Positions 1 through 9,312 of a stretch of DNA of 64,000 bases are shown here, in pieces. Numbering within the stretch: the stretch's first letter is position 1; each line of letters starts with the position of its first letter. The notes under the pieces were generated by a model. It made no database searches. It saw only the letters and a program-made list of their open reading frames with translations, and was not told where the DNA came from. This DNA comes from Chitinophaga caeni (lineage in GTDB: Bacteria > Bacteroidota > Bacteroidia > Chitinophagales > Chitinophagaceae). Position numbers and translations under genes: made by a program. The stretch covers positions 4,287,001 through 4,351,000 of the forward strand of contig NZ_CP023777.1 in assembly GCF_002557795.1 (NCBI RefSeq). The letters run 5' to 3'.

Positions 1-398
1 TTATCTTGGAAATATGCTGGATCCCGCGCTAGTTCGAGCTTCCAAGCTGGGACTGCCTTTTGGAAAAGCGTTCAACTGGTAGCACATAGTGTACGGCAGC
101 ATTAATAATCCATCAAATGGCCGTTTATGCTGCAAGGCGTACGTAAAATGAACCTGGGTTGCGATCAAGTGTTACCCGGAAGCTCCAACATGCTAGAGTT
201 TTCTAACTATTCTAAATAAAATGGAAAGCCCCTATCACGAAAACCCAGGTTCCGAACAGCAATACACTACCACCCCTAACCAGATTCATGTTACGGTACA
301 CAACAATCATTACAATATCAACTATTTTTTAACCGGCTTCAAATCTTCATTCAGCCGCCGTTGTGTCACTCCCTGCATCGCCCTCAACACTATTCAGC
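1..398. other. Window edge; possible C-terminal tail of an upstream gene, otherwise no gene
   Basis: On the plus strand, frame 2 is open from the window edge to a TAG at 80-82 and reads as 26 residues ending in Gly-Lys-Ala-Phe-Asn-Trp, which could be the tail of a gene that begins before the window. This is too short to identify. From 83 to 398 I see no convincing coding sequence, RNA or repeat. The short ORF at 221-454 has low-complexity content and overlaps the end of the GH30 gene, so I do not call it. Confidence 0.3.
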
Positions 399-1877
399 CT
401 ATTCTTGTTCTATCAAGAAAGTACCTACCGATCCCGGCGCCAACCGCAAATTAGCATACATGCCATGGTATTGAATACTGAAAGCATGTTTATTCCAAGT
501 ATCATTCGCCACAACTAATACTACTTTTCCATCCGGCCTCCTGAAAGCTACATTCGGCAATACATCCGTATTATGAATAATCGTGGCGCGACGGATCCCT
601 GCTTGTTCCTCGTCTTCCGTTAAAGTGAGGGTAGGATCCCCGGTATTAGTGGAAGCAATCCTCCAAGAACCGCTAGGAACAAAGGTAGAAACATGCGCAA
701 TCGTATAGTAAGCCACGTTCTTTTGCACCTTGTCACCCTCTATCGACAATGCACCTTGGCAAATTCCGCAACCGCCGTTATCCGTATGCGGATCATTGTT
801 AAAATCGGCCGCTAAGTTCCATAGTATCAAATTCTTGCTCCAATTTCTCCCCGCACCGATGACCAATCTTTTTACTGGAGATACGATGTCTAGCGGAGCA
901 TCAGCCCCTCCCCTTTCAATCACCATTTGTTCCGTAAAATAAATGTTCTTATCAGGACGTGCCATATGCATAATACTCATCGCGCCCATATCGCCACCGT
1001 AATTATGAAACCCCGATCCATCAACATATTGAGCCAACTTAGGATCGTTGAGCAAAGCAAGCGGGTAATCGATCCTGTCCAGGTTATGATCGAACAATAT
1101 GATCTTCGACTTGATATTCGCTTGAGCAAACGCGGGCCCCAAGTGATCCCTAATAAACTCTAATTGCTCCTTGTATTTCCATTGCATACTGGGCGTATTC
1201 CGAGAATTTAAAGGTTCGTTTTGCACGGTAACAGCGCCAATATCAATTCCATGCTGTTGCATGGCTTGAATATACTTCACGAAATACTGCGCGTACACGC
1301 CGTAATATTCCTTTTTTAATGCGCCTCCCCTAACATTTCCGTTCGTCTTCATCCAGGCCGGCGCCGACCAAGGTGAAGCCATGATTTTAATACCCGGCTG
1401 AATAGACAAGATCTCCTTCATGATAGGGATGACATCTTTCAAGTCTTGAGATAAACTGAAATGCTTTAATTCAACATCCGTTTCCCCGTCCTTCAAATCA
1501 TCGTATGAGAACACGAAACTGTTAAGATCCGATGCCCCGATCGTCAACCTTAAATAACTGACATTATTAGTGTCAAAAATTTCTTTCAATAGCTTTTTAC
1601 GTGCAGGCGCACTCATGCGGATTAAATGCTCGGCAGATCCCCCGGTAAGTGCATAACCGAATCCGTCCATCTGCTGAAATGCTTGGCCGTCATCAATAAC
1701 GATAGGCATTTCACGCGCTCTAAGCGTATTGGATAAGAACAAGTCTCCATCTTGTTGTTGCAATAACTTTGTTCTATCGGCAGAGGTTACCCAGGCGCTT
1801 ACTTTAATCTGCTGTTCTTGGGAAAATACCCGGATTGAAAACAGAACTGCCATCAGCAGCAAAATAGATCTTTTCAT
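399..1877 (-). CDS. Secreted glycoside hydrolase family 30 (glucosylceramidase-like)
   Basis: The 492-residue product starts with a signal peptide (about residues 1-19, ending Val-Phe-Ser-Gln), so it is exported to the periplasm or beyond. The fold is that of GH30 (beta/alpha)8 retaining hydrolases. A conserved VQNEP motif at about residue 221 supplies the acid/base glutamate, and a YFTEQ motif at about residue 316 supplies the nucleophile. The segment around 105-125 (YLRLTIGASDLNS) is typical of the family. GH30 members cleave beta-1,6-glucan, glucosylceramide, xylan or fucosides, and the exact substrate cannot be read here. The C-terminal ~70 residues form the usual beta-sandwich side domain. 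It stands alone, with its 5' side facing the IS982-like insertion. Length is normal and the gene appears intact. Confidence 0.85.
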   Translation of the reverse strand: MKRSILLLMAVLFSIRVFSQEQQIKVSAWVTSADRTKLLQQQDGDLFLSNTLRAREMPIVIDDGQAFQQMDGFGYALTGGSAEHLIRMSAPARKKLLKEIFDTNNVSYLRLTIGASDLNSFVFSYDDLKDGETDVELKHFSLSQDLKDVIPIMKEILSIQPGIKIMASPWSAPAWMKTNGNVRGGALKKEYYGVYAQYFVKYIQAMQQHGIDIGAVTVQNEPLNSRNTPSMQWKYKEQLEFIRDHLGPAFAQANIKSKIILFDHNLDRIDYPLALLNDPKLAQYVDGSGFHNYGGDMGAMSIMHMARPDKNIYFTEQMVIERGGADAPLDIVSPVKRLVIGAGRNWSKNLILWNLAADFNNDPHTDNGGCGICQGALSIEGDKVQKNVAYYTIAHVSTFVPSGSWRIASTNTGDPTLTLTEDEEQAGIRRATIIHNTDVLPNVAFRRPDGKVVLVVANDTWNKHAFSIQYHGMYANLRLAPGSVGTFLIEQE

Positions 1878-2058
1878 ATTGTGTGGAATTTTTATGCCGT
1901 GTTTACCGGGTTATTAAATAGCGTTAAAATTAAAACCTACAACCGATTAGATTTTAATCCATTTTTAACGAATCATAATTCTAAATCGATCACCCTAATA
2001 CATGGTTTTTAAGCGTAAAATCTACGTTTTAATAGATTACAATAACCTGGTATTCAAT

Positions 2059-3111
2059 TAATTATTAACGCGTTGTGCTATTAAAACACAATTTGCATTT
2101 CGATAATAAATATTTGTAGTTATTTGAAATAAAAAATGTTGTGCGACCGTATTGGTAAATAACCACAAATACCTAAACGATCCATGCACAACATTAGAAC
2201 AAATTTCAGGAAATTCTATAGCATTTGCAAAGAGCTCTTTGAAAAAGAAGTAAATAGCCGGCATAATTTTCAATGCTACCCGGTTGCACCCAAGATGAAC
2301 GATTTACAAATTGTTTCACTATCCTGTTGCATGGAAGCCTTGGGGATTGATTCCGAAAATTTACTTTGGAGTAAGTTGAAAACCGATTATGCAGATCAGT
2401 TTACCAACCTGATTGATCGAAGCCGTTTTAATCGCCGCCGCAAAAGGCTGGCAGAGAAGGTCGAACGCGTACAACACCATATAGGGAGGCGTTTAGACCA
2501 CTTAAGCAGCACAATGATTGTGGACAGCGTACCAGTCCCGGTTATTAAAATGGTAAGGGAACGGACCTTCAAATCATTCAAGCATGATTTTGACACCGCA
2601 CCGGCGAAAGGTTATAGTGCTGTGAACAGAAGCTGGTTTATTGGCTATAAACTCCACGTCATTATATATGACAATGGTGCCATCCAGCAAGCCGGCATAA
2701 CTAAAGCCAATGTGCACGACATCAATTTCCTCAAGCAGCTTGATCGTCTGCCGGCAAAGAAGTCACTATTAGGTGACCGGGCATATATCTCCCAAACCGT
2801 TCAGATGGATTTGTTTGACAATTATCAGGTCAGGCTGAAAGTTCCTCTCCGGCATAACCAGCATGACTACAGAAAATATCCGAGGAAAAACAGGTCGAAG
2901 CGGCAGATGGTGGAAACGGTATTCTCTCAATTGTGCGACCACCTCAACCTCAGAAGAAACTATGCGCGATCATTTGACGGTTTGGCTACTCGCCTGGCTT
3001 CCAAGTTATCGGCTACTTCCTTACTCCAGTACATCAATTTCAAAAATGGACTTAAAATTTCAAAGATCAAACATGCTCTGGCTTTTTAATAGCACAACGC
3101 GTTAATTATTA
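2059..3111 (+). mobile_element. IS982-family insertion sequence, intact, with 9-bp target duplication
   Basis: A 1035-bp element (2068-3102) is bounded by perfect terminal inverted repeats reading ACGCGTTGTGCTATTAAAA at the left (2068-2086) and its complement at the right (3084-3102). A 9-bp direct repeat, TAATTATTA, flanks it at 2059-2067 and 3103-3111. One transposase gene fills the interior. Perfect ends and a perfect target duplication argue for recent insertion. It landed in the intergenic region between two glycan-degradation genes and breaks neither. Family assignment comes from the transposase. Confidence 0.88.
2184..3089 (+). CDS. IS982-family transposase
   Basis: This 301-residue DDE transposase is the only gene of the IS. 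An N-terminal helical region carries the family signature LIDRSRFNRRRKRL (about residues 76-89). The catalytic core has Asp in IVDSVPVP (about residue 114), Asp in LGDRAYIS (about residue 196) and Glu in VETVFSQL (about residue 244). These give the expected DDE spacing of an RNase H-like transposase. The stop codon overlaps the right inverted repeat, as is common in compact ISs. Length is typical for the family and there is no frameshift, so the copy is probably active. Confidence 0.87.
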   Translation: MHNIRTNFRKFYSICKELFEKEVNSRHNFQCYPVAPKMNDLQIVSLSCCMEALGIDSENLLWSKLKTDYADQFTNLIDRSRFNRRRKRLAEKVERVQHHIGRRLDHLSSTMIVDSVPVPVIKMVRERTFKSFKHDFDTAPAKGYSAVNRSWFIGYKLHVIIYDNGAIQQAGITKANVHDINFLKQLDRLPAKKSLLGDRAYISQTVQMDLFDNYQVRLKVPLRHNQHDYRKYPRKNRSKRQMVETVFSQLCDHLNLRRNYARSFDGLATRLASKLSATSLLQYINFKNGLKISKIKHALAF

Positions 3112-3159
3112 AATAAAATCTTTTTCTAACTTCCCGGGAAAGCACAATTTATGCAATCG

Positions 3160-3191
3160 TTTGCATATTTTTAATACTTCCCTTAATTTTA
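3160..3191 (+). promoter_or_regulatory. Candidate Bacteroidetes-type promoter of the PL8-cupin gene
   Basis: A TTTG at 3160-3163 is followed after 20 bp by TAATTTTA at 3184-3191. This resembles the Bacteroidetes sigma factor consensus (-33 TTTG, -7 TAnnTTTG, spacing about 19-20) with one mismatch. It lies 24 bp upstream of the PL8 start and downstream of the IS end, so the insertion would leave it intact. Match by eye only, in an AT-rich region. Confidence 0.3.
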
Positions 3192-3215
3192 GCATTCGAA
3201 AATCGAACGCAGGTT

Positions 3216-5687
3216 ATGAAATACGTTATTACTTTTACCGCTCTTATCATGATAATTCCCCTTATTGCTACTGCTCAACCAATAATAAAAAAACGGTCGA
3301 CTGCGGCGGAATTTTCAATCATCCATCAACAAATCGTTGATCAACTCCCAATAGAAGAAGGCGGCATTCAAAATATTGACCGTACTGCTAGCTATGCGCT
3401 TTCGCAAATGACTCCCGGCGGGGCTTTTAAAAATATCGATTATAATAATAAACGCCGGGCCAACTGGCCCGTGACGGATCATCTTAAATACTTGCAAGCA
3501 TTATCGCTGGCTTATACATTACCTGCGAGCAAATACTACCGTCAAACCGGCTTAGAAGCGAAAATAATTGCCAGTTTAAAAGACTGGAACGACAAGAATC
3601 CCATCTGTCCAAATTGGTTTCCCAATGAAATCAGGGGCCCGCAATTGATGGGTCAAATTTTGTTGATATTAAAACTTCATGATATCAAGGTACCGGCAGA
3701 TATACAATCCGGGCTGATAGAAAAAATGCAACGCGGGGATATGTACAAACAAACCGGTGCCAATAAATTGGATGTTGCCTTGCACTATATTTACGAGGCC
3801 GTCATTACGCGGAACGAAGAACTGATGAATAAGGCTGCACAACAATGTTATGAGCCGATCGAATTTACCAGGGAAGAAGGACTACAATACGATTATACCT
3901 TTTTTCAACATGGTCCGCAATTGCAAATTGCGGCCTACGGCATGACCTTCATCCGTGGTGAATACAGGGCTGCCGCTTTCTTAAACAATACCCGCTGGGC
4001 AATTCCCGCTGAAAAGAAAGAAATGTTATCCCGGTATTTCAAGCAGGTTTATTTAAACACTACCAGGGGGCCTTATAATGATTTCAATACTACCGGCAGG
4101 GAATTTTCCCGCATAGGAAGTCTAAAAAAAGGCTTATCAACCATCGGTTATATTATCCGCGATGCCGCGCTCGTTTCGCTGGAGGATAGTAGCTTTTACG
4201 AACTGGTAAAACAGAAATTACAGGGCAGCAAAGCGCCATCTTTCAAAACACCGACCATGCACCGGCATTTCTGGATTGGCGACTATACCCTGTACCATTG
4301 TCCTGCTTACTTATTCTCCGTTAGAACCAATTCTGTTAGAACCGGCAGAACGGAGATCATCAATAGCGAGAATCTACTTGGCAGAACAAATAGTGACGGC
4401 GCTACCAATATCCAGCGGCGCGGCGATGAATATTATAATATTTTCCCGCTTTGGGAATGGGACAAAATACCCGGAGTTACTTGTAGGGATTATGTTGCGG
4501 ACACTATTTCGAAGGCGAGGATCGGTGGGCTGGGTACAACAGCATTCGTTGGCGGACTTTCAGATAGCCTCTACGGTCACTCTGTTTATACTCAGAACTT
4601 CGATGATGTAAGGGCTCAAAAGGCATATTTTTTCGTGAAAGATGCCGTTGTTTGTCTCGGTACGGGTATTTCTTCGAATAGTTACGAGCCTATCACTACA
4701 ACTTTGAACCAATGTTGGCTAAATAGTCCTGTATATGTAAATGGTAAAAAAATTAACGGTAAAAAGTTTGATTATAATTTTAATGGCAGTCGGTCTAACT
4801 GGATTTGGCAAGATAGTATCGCTTATATTTTTCCCCGGGGTGGACAGGTTAAAGGTTCACAACAACGTGAATACGGAAATTGGGGTCGCCTCAACGTAAT
4901 GTACACGGATAAAAATAAAGCTAGTGGCGAAGTATTTAAATTATGGTTGGAACATGGTATCAAACCCATGGATGGTAATTATGCTTATATTATTAAACCT
5001 GGTATCGGTTTAGATATGCTTGATCCTGTTGCGGTAAATGATATTCAAATATTGGCTAACAATGATACCTTACAGGCAATTTCACAAAAGAAAGAGCATA
5101 TTTATCAAGCTATTTGTTACAAAGCGCAGCAATTCCGTTTAGGAAATTATAAGCTCGCAGTAGACCAGGCTTGTTTATTAATGATCCGAAAAAATGTTAA
5201 TGGCAAAACATTGCTATCTCTTGCTGATCCGACACAACAACTAGAATCCATCAACATTACAATCAATCATCAAAAAATTCATTGCCAGCTTCCTAACGGG
5301 GTAAACGCTGGCAGAACACAGGAATACGTTTTAAATAATATCAATATGAATTTTGAAAATTTCCTTTCTACTGCCACGGCGCCTATACAAGATCTTGGCG
5401 ATGGTATCACCAGGCAAATACTCGGTCATGATGCCTCCATGATGATGGTGAAGGTCAACTTCGAAAAAGGCGCTGTGGGCGCAATGCACCAACATGTGCA
5501 TACACAGAGTACTTACGTTTTGGATGGGGTTTTCGAGTTCACTGTCGGGAATGAGACGAAGCTTGTAAAAAAGGGAGATGCGCTGATTATGCCGAGCAAT
5601 GTAATGCACGGTTGTAAATGCCTGGAGGCAGGGAGCTTGTTGGACGTTTTTACTCCACGGAGGGAGGATTATTTAATCACGGATTAG
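3216..5687 (+). CDS. Polysaccharide lyase family 8 fused to a C-terminal KdgF-like cupin
   Basis: The 823-residue product has a signal peptide (about 1-21). The central part resembles PL8 lyases (chondroitin AC, hyaluronate and xanthan lyases). It has a TGANKLD motif with the conserved Asn near residue 188, and a DYTFFQHGPQ motif with the catalytic His at residue 232. The catalytic Tyr (AAYG) follows near 241. Lyases of this family cut uronic-acid polymers by beta-elimination and leave a 4,5-unsaturated uronate at the new end. After the lyase beta domains, residues about 720-823 form a small cupin with a metal-binding HxHxH cluster (H758, H760, H762). This resembles KdgF-type proteins that linearise unsaturated uronates. 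The fusion therefore joins two consecutive steps. Substrate is not determinable; the cupin is the unusual part. Confidence 0.8.
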   Translation: MKYVITFTALIMIIPLIATAQPIIKKRSTAAEFSIIHQQIVDQLPIEEGGIQNIDRTASYALSQMTPGGAFKNIDYNNKRRANWPVTDHLKYLQALSLAYTLPASKYYRQTGLEAKIIASLKDWNDKNPICPNWFPNEIRGPQLMGQILLILKLHDIKVPADIQSGLIEKMQRGDMYKQTGANKLDVALHYIYEAVITRNEELMNKAAQQCYEPIEFTREEGLQYDYTFFQHGPQLQIAAYGMTFIRGEYRAAAFLNNTRWAIPAEKKEMLSRYFKQVYLNTTRGPYNDFNTTGREFSRIGSLKKGLSTIGYIIRDAALVSLEDSSFYELVKQKLQGSKAPSFKTPTMHRHFWIGDYTLYHCPAYLFSVRTNSVRTGRTEIINSENLLGRTNSDGATNIQRRGDEYYNIFPLWEWDKIPGVTCRDYVADTISKARIGGLGTTAFVGGLSDSLYGHSVYTQNFDDVRAQKAYFFVKDAVVCLGTGISSNSYEPITTTLNQCWLNSPVYVNGKKINGKKFDYNFNGSRSNWIWQDSIAYIFPRGGQVKGSQQREYGNWGRLNVMYTDKNKASGEVFKLWLEHGIKPMDGNYAYIIKPGIGLDMLDPVAVNDIQILANNDTLQAISQKKEHIYQAICYKAQQFRLGNYKLAVDQACLLMIRKNVNGKTLLSLADPTQQLESINITINHQKIHCQLPNGVNAGRTQEYVLNNINMNFENFLSTATAPIQDLGDGITRQILGHDASMMMVKVNFEKGAVGAMHQHVHTQSTYVLDGVFEFTVGNETKLVKKGDALIMPSNVMHGCKCLEAGSLLDVFTPRREDYLITD

Positions 5688-5689
5688 TT

Positions 5690-5748
5690 ATGGATTGAAG
5701 GATTTCACGGATTAGAGGATTGGGATTGGGATTGGAGTTGGGATTCTG
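5690..5748. repeat. Short degenerate GGATTG-type tandem repeat
   Basis: Just after the PL8-cupin stop, the sequence consists of imperfect copies of a GGATTG/GGATTA hexamer, clearest at 5716-5740. It lies between convergent genes and has no coding potential. It may be a simple slippage tract; no role is evident. Confidence 0.5.
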
Positions 5749-5783
5749 AGTGATTATTTTTGGTTATTTAACTATTGAATCAT

Positions 5784-6125
5784 TTAATTTTTTGAGGACT
5801 TTGCTTTGTCATTAAAATCTAGGCAAAGTTGAACCCAGTACTCAAAATCCGACTTCTTCTTAAAGCCTTCGGGATCTACGTAGCAATAGCCATCATACAA
5901 CTTACCTTTCATGTACATGGGCTGAAACCCTGCTTTTGAAGATATTTCGTCGGCATGCTTGGGGTCAAAGCGGCACATTAATCTTTCGCCACTGACATTG
6001 ATGCACATCTTGCCGTTAACCATAAAGGCTAATCCGCCGAACATGCGTTTCTCTTCTATTTTTATTCCGGGTATGTTTGATAAGTACACCCTGAGTTTAT
6101 CTGCTAGTAATATATTGTATGCCAT
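5784..6125 (-). CDS. TfoX/Sxy N-terminal-domain protein
   Basis: A 113-residue cytoplasmic protein consisting of a single TfoX_N domain. The family signature RMFGGLAFMVNGKM lies near residues 27-40, followed by the CRFDP and PMYMKGK segments typical of the domain. In gammaproteobacteria, full-length Sxy/TfoX activates competence genes with CRP. Stand-alone N-terminal-domain proteins in Bacteroidota have no established role, so competence should not be assumed. The gene is monocistronic and converges on the PL8-cupin gene. Confidence 0.8.
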   Translation of the reverse strand: MAYNILLADKLRVYLSNIPGIKIEEKRMFGGLAFMVNGKMCINVSGERLMCRFDPKHADEISSKAGFQPMYMKGKLYDGYCYVDPEGFKKKSDFEYWVQLCLDFNDKAKSSKN

Positions 6126-6606
6126 AATTCTTTTCTAATATGAATGTTTCCCTGGAATAAAGTTAGACTAAAATCATTGTTGGCCTACTAAAATTGCTTA
6201 AAATTTACTTGAATTCCTTACCTGGTCAAGGATATAAGCGAGGAATGATATATTCACCCCCGCCAAGAGAACCGTGGAACTTCGCACCGTTGGTAGCGAA
6301 GGGGAGCTTGGCCATACAGTAGTAGAAAGGCCAGATCGAGCGATCAAATTGGTGGCCGTAATGCCAATTTGTGCCCTTTTTTGGTACCTTTTTTGGACAA
6401 GCAAAAAAGTACAAGAAACGGGCAGGTTGACATTGAATCGAACTTTTGAGGATGCTTATAATTTTTTCATCGAAATTTTAGTCAGACAATAATGGCTTAA
6501 AATCATTAATTGTCACGAATATTCTAAATGACTTAGCAGCCCATTTTCTTCATTATAAAACAATCAGTATCTTTATCATGAGTCTGATTACCTTAAAAAA
6601 CTTGAT
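6126..6606. other. 480-bp intergenic region upstream of moaA, no credible gene
   Basis: Several short overlapping ORFs occur on both strands between 6198 and 6492, but none has a ribosome-binding site or a recognisable domain. The multi-frame openness suggests non-coding DNA. The stretch 6228-6410 is higher in GC than its flanks and looks like the dispersed, non-coding intergenic repeats seen in large Bacteroidota genomes. That is an impression, since only one copy is in the window. Confidence 0.4.
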
Positions 6607-7596
6607 GTGCTAACAGATCGGTATGGACGGAAAATCAATTATCTACGGTTGGCAGTAATCGACCGTTGCAATCTACGTTGCACATACTGCATGCCGGGAG
6701 AAGGCTTAACATGGCTAAATAAAAAAGAACTCCTTAATGATGAAGAAATCATCCGTTTAGCCGGGATACTCGTAGAACTTGGCATCCGGAAAATCAGGAT
6801 AACGGGAGGAGAACCCTTTGTTAGAAAAGATATCCTGCACCTGTTGAAAGAACTATCCGGCATTCCGGGCCTAGATGAGCTCGCCTTAACAACCAACGGC
6901 ATCCTTACGGCACCTTTCATTCCGAAGTTAAAGGAAATCGGTATAAAGTCCGTCAATTTAAGTCTTGATACCTTGGATGAATACCGCTTTCATCAAATTA
7001 CCAGGCGCAAAGGACTCAACCAAGTATTAGAAACGTTACAGTCTTTACAAGAACATCAAATCAAGGTCAAGATCAATGCCGTTGTAATGGATGGTATTAA
7101 TATTGACGATATATTTCCCTTGGTCCGGTTGACGGAACAAAAAGATATTGACGTTAGATTCATCGAGGAAATGCCCTTCAATGGGACCAACGAACCTCAT
7201 CATTCCCTAAAATGGGACTACTTACAGATTTTGAATCATATAAAAACCGAATTTCCAAGTATTTCAAAAATAGCTGATCCTTTGCATGCAACGGCGTACA
7301 GCTATCAAATTCCCGGTTTTGTAGGAAAGGTAGGCATCATAGCCGCATACACGCGCTCGTTTTGCGGAAGCTGCAACAGGTTGAGGATTACTCCTACCGG
7401 GGATTTGAGAACTTGTCTTTACGATAACAGGGGAACCAACTTAAAAGAAGCTATTAGAGGCAACATGCCTGTAACCGAAATCAAGAAATTGATTGTTGAG
7501 GCCGTTCAACAAAAAGCAGAAAACGGTTGGGATGCCGAACGGGGCAGCGCCGGGAACAAGTCATTCCATGAATCGATGGCCAATATTGGCGGGTAA
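6607..7596 (+). CDS. moaA: GTP 3',8-cyclase MoaA
   Basis: This 329-residue radical SAM enzyme catalyses the first step of molybdenum cofactor synthesis, converting GTP to 3',8-cyclo-7,8-dihydro-GTP. The N-terminal cluster motif CNLRCTYC uses C21, C25 and C28. The C-terminal auxiliary cluster motif appears as CGSCNRLRITPTGDLRTC. The protein ends in the catalytic Gly-Gly tail, so it is full length. The start is a GTG; the ATG two bases upstream is out of frame. It is first in a four-gene operon, with moeA starting five bases after its stop. Confidence 0.96.
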   Translation: MLTDRYGRKINYLRLAVIDRCNLRCTYCMPGEGLTWLNKKELLNDEEIIRLAGILVELGIRKIRITGGEPFVRKDILHLLKELSGIPGLDELALTTNGILTAPFIPKLKEIGIKSVNLSLDTLDEYRFHQITRRKGLNQVLETLQSLQEHQIKVKINAVVMDGINIDDIFPLVRLTEQKDIDVRFIEEMPFNGTNEPHHSLKWDYLQILNHIKTEFPSISKIADPLHATAYSYQIPGFVGKVGIIAAYTRSFCGSCNRLRITPTGDLRTCLYDNRGTNLKEAIRGNMPVTEIKKLIVEAVQQKAENGWDAERGSAGNKSFHESMANIGG

Positions 7597-7601
7597 ATAA
7601 T

Positions 7602-8810
7602 ATGAACATCATCACCGTACAAGAAGCAGAAAAAATAATCCTTTCGAACCGGCAAAGCTACGGAACGGAAGTGGTTCATTATGAAAATGCCCTAGGGAGA
7701 GTATTGGCGGAAAATATTACTGCAGATAGGGATCTTCCTCCATTCAACAGGGCCACCGTTGACGGTATCGCTTTGCAATATGAAGCGCTTACCGAAGGTA
7801 AACTCAAGTTCAGGCTAGCAGGAACACAGGCCGCGGGAGAAAAACCCGTCACGATTCCGGGTATATACGAATGCATAGAGATTATGACCGGCGCAGCGGT
7901 TGATAACGCAATGGATACCGTGATCCGCTATGAAGATATCCTGCTGAAAGATGGATATGCATATATTCAAATCGACCTGGACAAAATCAAAAAAGGGCAA
8001 AATATACATGTAAAGGGTAAAGATAAACAACGGGGCGATGTACTTGTACATGCCGGCCAAGTGATAACACCTGCTATATTGGGTATAGCTGCTTCCGTTG
8101 GCCAAATAAACCCCGGGGTTAAAAAGCTTCCAAGGCTTACGATCATTTCCACCGGTGATGAGATGGTGGAACCGTCAACGCTACCTAACCCGTTCCAATT
8201 AAGGCGATCCAACAGCATTACGATCAAGTCTGCCTTGGAAAAATACAAGATCAACGCGAGCGTTTTACATCTAAAGGATGATTTCAACGTGATCAATAAC
8301 GAATTGAGCCGCTGCTTACCGGGTAATGATGTTTTAATTATCTCAGGAGGTGTTTCAATGGGAAAGTTTGATTATGTCCCGAAAGCATTAGAAGCGCTGG
8401 GTGTTCAAAAACTTTTTCATAAAATAAAACAAAGACCCGGCAAGCCATTCTGGTTTGGCAAAAACATGGATGATAAACTGGTATTTGCATTCCCCGGCAA
8501 CCCGGTTTCCGTATTTTTATGCTTGTACCGCTATTTTATTCCATGGTTAGAGCAATCCCTTGGAATGAAGGCCACGGATCCCCAATACGCAATCTTGCAA
8601 AACGATATAAATTTTAAACCTCCTTTGCAATATTTCGCGCAGGTAAAACTTCAAACAAACGCTAATGCAGAGCATTTAGCCAGGGCTGTAGACACGAACG
8701 GGTCAGGCGACTTTTCACAGCTTGCCGATACAAATGCATTTATAGAGTTACCTTTAGAAAAAGAATGCTTCAGGAAAGGTGAGATTTATTGCGTTTGGAA
8801 ATATGCTTAA
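7602..8810 (+). CDS. moeA: Molybdopterin molybdotransferase MoeA
   Basis: A 402-residue enzyme that inserts molybdate into adenylated molybdopterin. Conserved features include PPFNRATVDGIA near residues 46-57 (MoeA N-terminal domain), the STGDEMVEP segment near 184, SGGVSMGKFDYV near 248 and FAFPGNPVSVFLCLYRYF near 301. The domain order and length match E. coli MoeA. It sits second in the moaA-moeA-moaC-mobA operon. The E. coli pathway also needs MogA to adenylate molybdopterin, and no mogA or moaB homologue is in the window. Confidence 0.95.
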   Translation: MNIITVQEAEKIILSNRQSYGTEVVHYENALGRVLAENITADRDLPPFNRATVDGIALQYEALTEGKLKFRLAGTQAAGEKPVTIPGIYECIEIMTGAAVDNAMDTVIRYEDILLKDGYAYIQIDLDKIKKGQNIHVKGKDKQRGDVLVHAGQVITPAILGIAASVGQINPGVKKLPRLTIISTGDEMVEPSTLPNPFQLRRSNSITIKSALEKYKINASVLHLKDDFNVINNELSRCLPGNDVLIISGGVSMGKFDYVPKALEALGVQKLFHKIKQRPGKPFWFGKNMDDKLVFAFPGNPVSVFLCLYRYFIPWLEQSLGMKATDPQYAILQNDINFKPPLQYFAQVKLQTNANAEHLARAVDTNGSGDFSQLADTNAFIELPLEKECFRKGEIYCVWKYA

Positions 8811-8835
8811 TTTTGACTGATTTTATGAATTTGCC

Positions 8836-9312
8836 ATGAAAGATTTTACACATCTCGATGAAAATGCAAAACCCCGCATTGTTAACGTCGGCGGTAAAGC
8901 CGTCACGCAACGCCAAGCTGTTGCCAAAGCAGTGATCAGCTTGCCATTGGAGGTCTTGCATAAATTACAGGGAGAAAATTTCCAAACCAAGAAAGGCGCG
9001 GTATTTCAAACGGCGATCATTGCCGGAATCATGGCTGCCAAGAAAACAGGGGAATTAATCCCTCTATGCCACCCGATCGGCTTGGATAACTGTGCAATCG
9101 ATATCGAGGTAGACAGCTCCGACGAAGTAGTTATTTACTGCAAAGCCGAAGTAACCGCCAAAACAGGCGTTGAAATGGAAGCCTTAACTGGGGCTTCTAT
9201 AGCGGCATTAACCATTTACGATATGTGTAAAAGTTTAAGCCACGACATTACCATCAAAGAAATACAGTTAATATCAAAATCCGGTGGAAAAAGTGATTTC
9301 ACAAGAAGCTAA
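8836..9312 (+). CDS. moaC: Cyclic pyranopterin monophosphate synthase MoaC
   Basis: A 158-residue protein that acts with MoaA to form cyclic pyranopterin monophosphate from the cyclised GTP intermediate. Family motifs are clear: the early FTHLDENAKPRIVNVG, the LCHPIGLDNC motif with the active-site His, and the GVEMEALTGAS segment near residues 115-125. Length is normal. It follows moeA by 25 bp and overlaps the presumed start of mobA, consistent with translational coupling. Confidence 0.95.
   Translation: MKDFTHLDENAKPRIVNVGGKAVTQRQAVAKAVISLPLEVLHKLQGENFQTKKGAVFQTAIIAGIMAAKKTGELIPLCHPIGLDNCAIDIEVDSSDEVVIYCKAEVTAKTGVEMEALTGASIAALTIYDMCKSLSHDITIKEIQLISKSGGKSDFTRS

Noticed and set aside
6198..6492. 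Overlapping ORFs of 60-72 codons on both strands upstream of moaA
   Set aside because: Several frames are open at once, none has a ribosome-binding site, and no domain is recognised. More consistent with a non-coding GC-rich patch.
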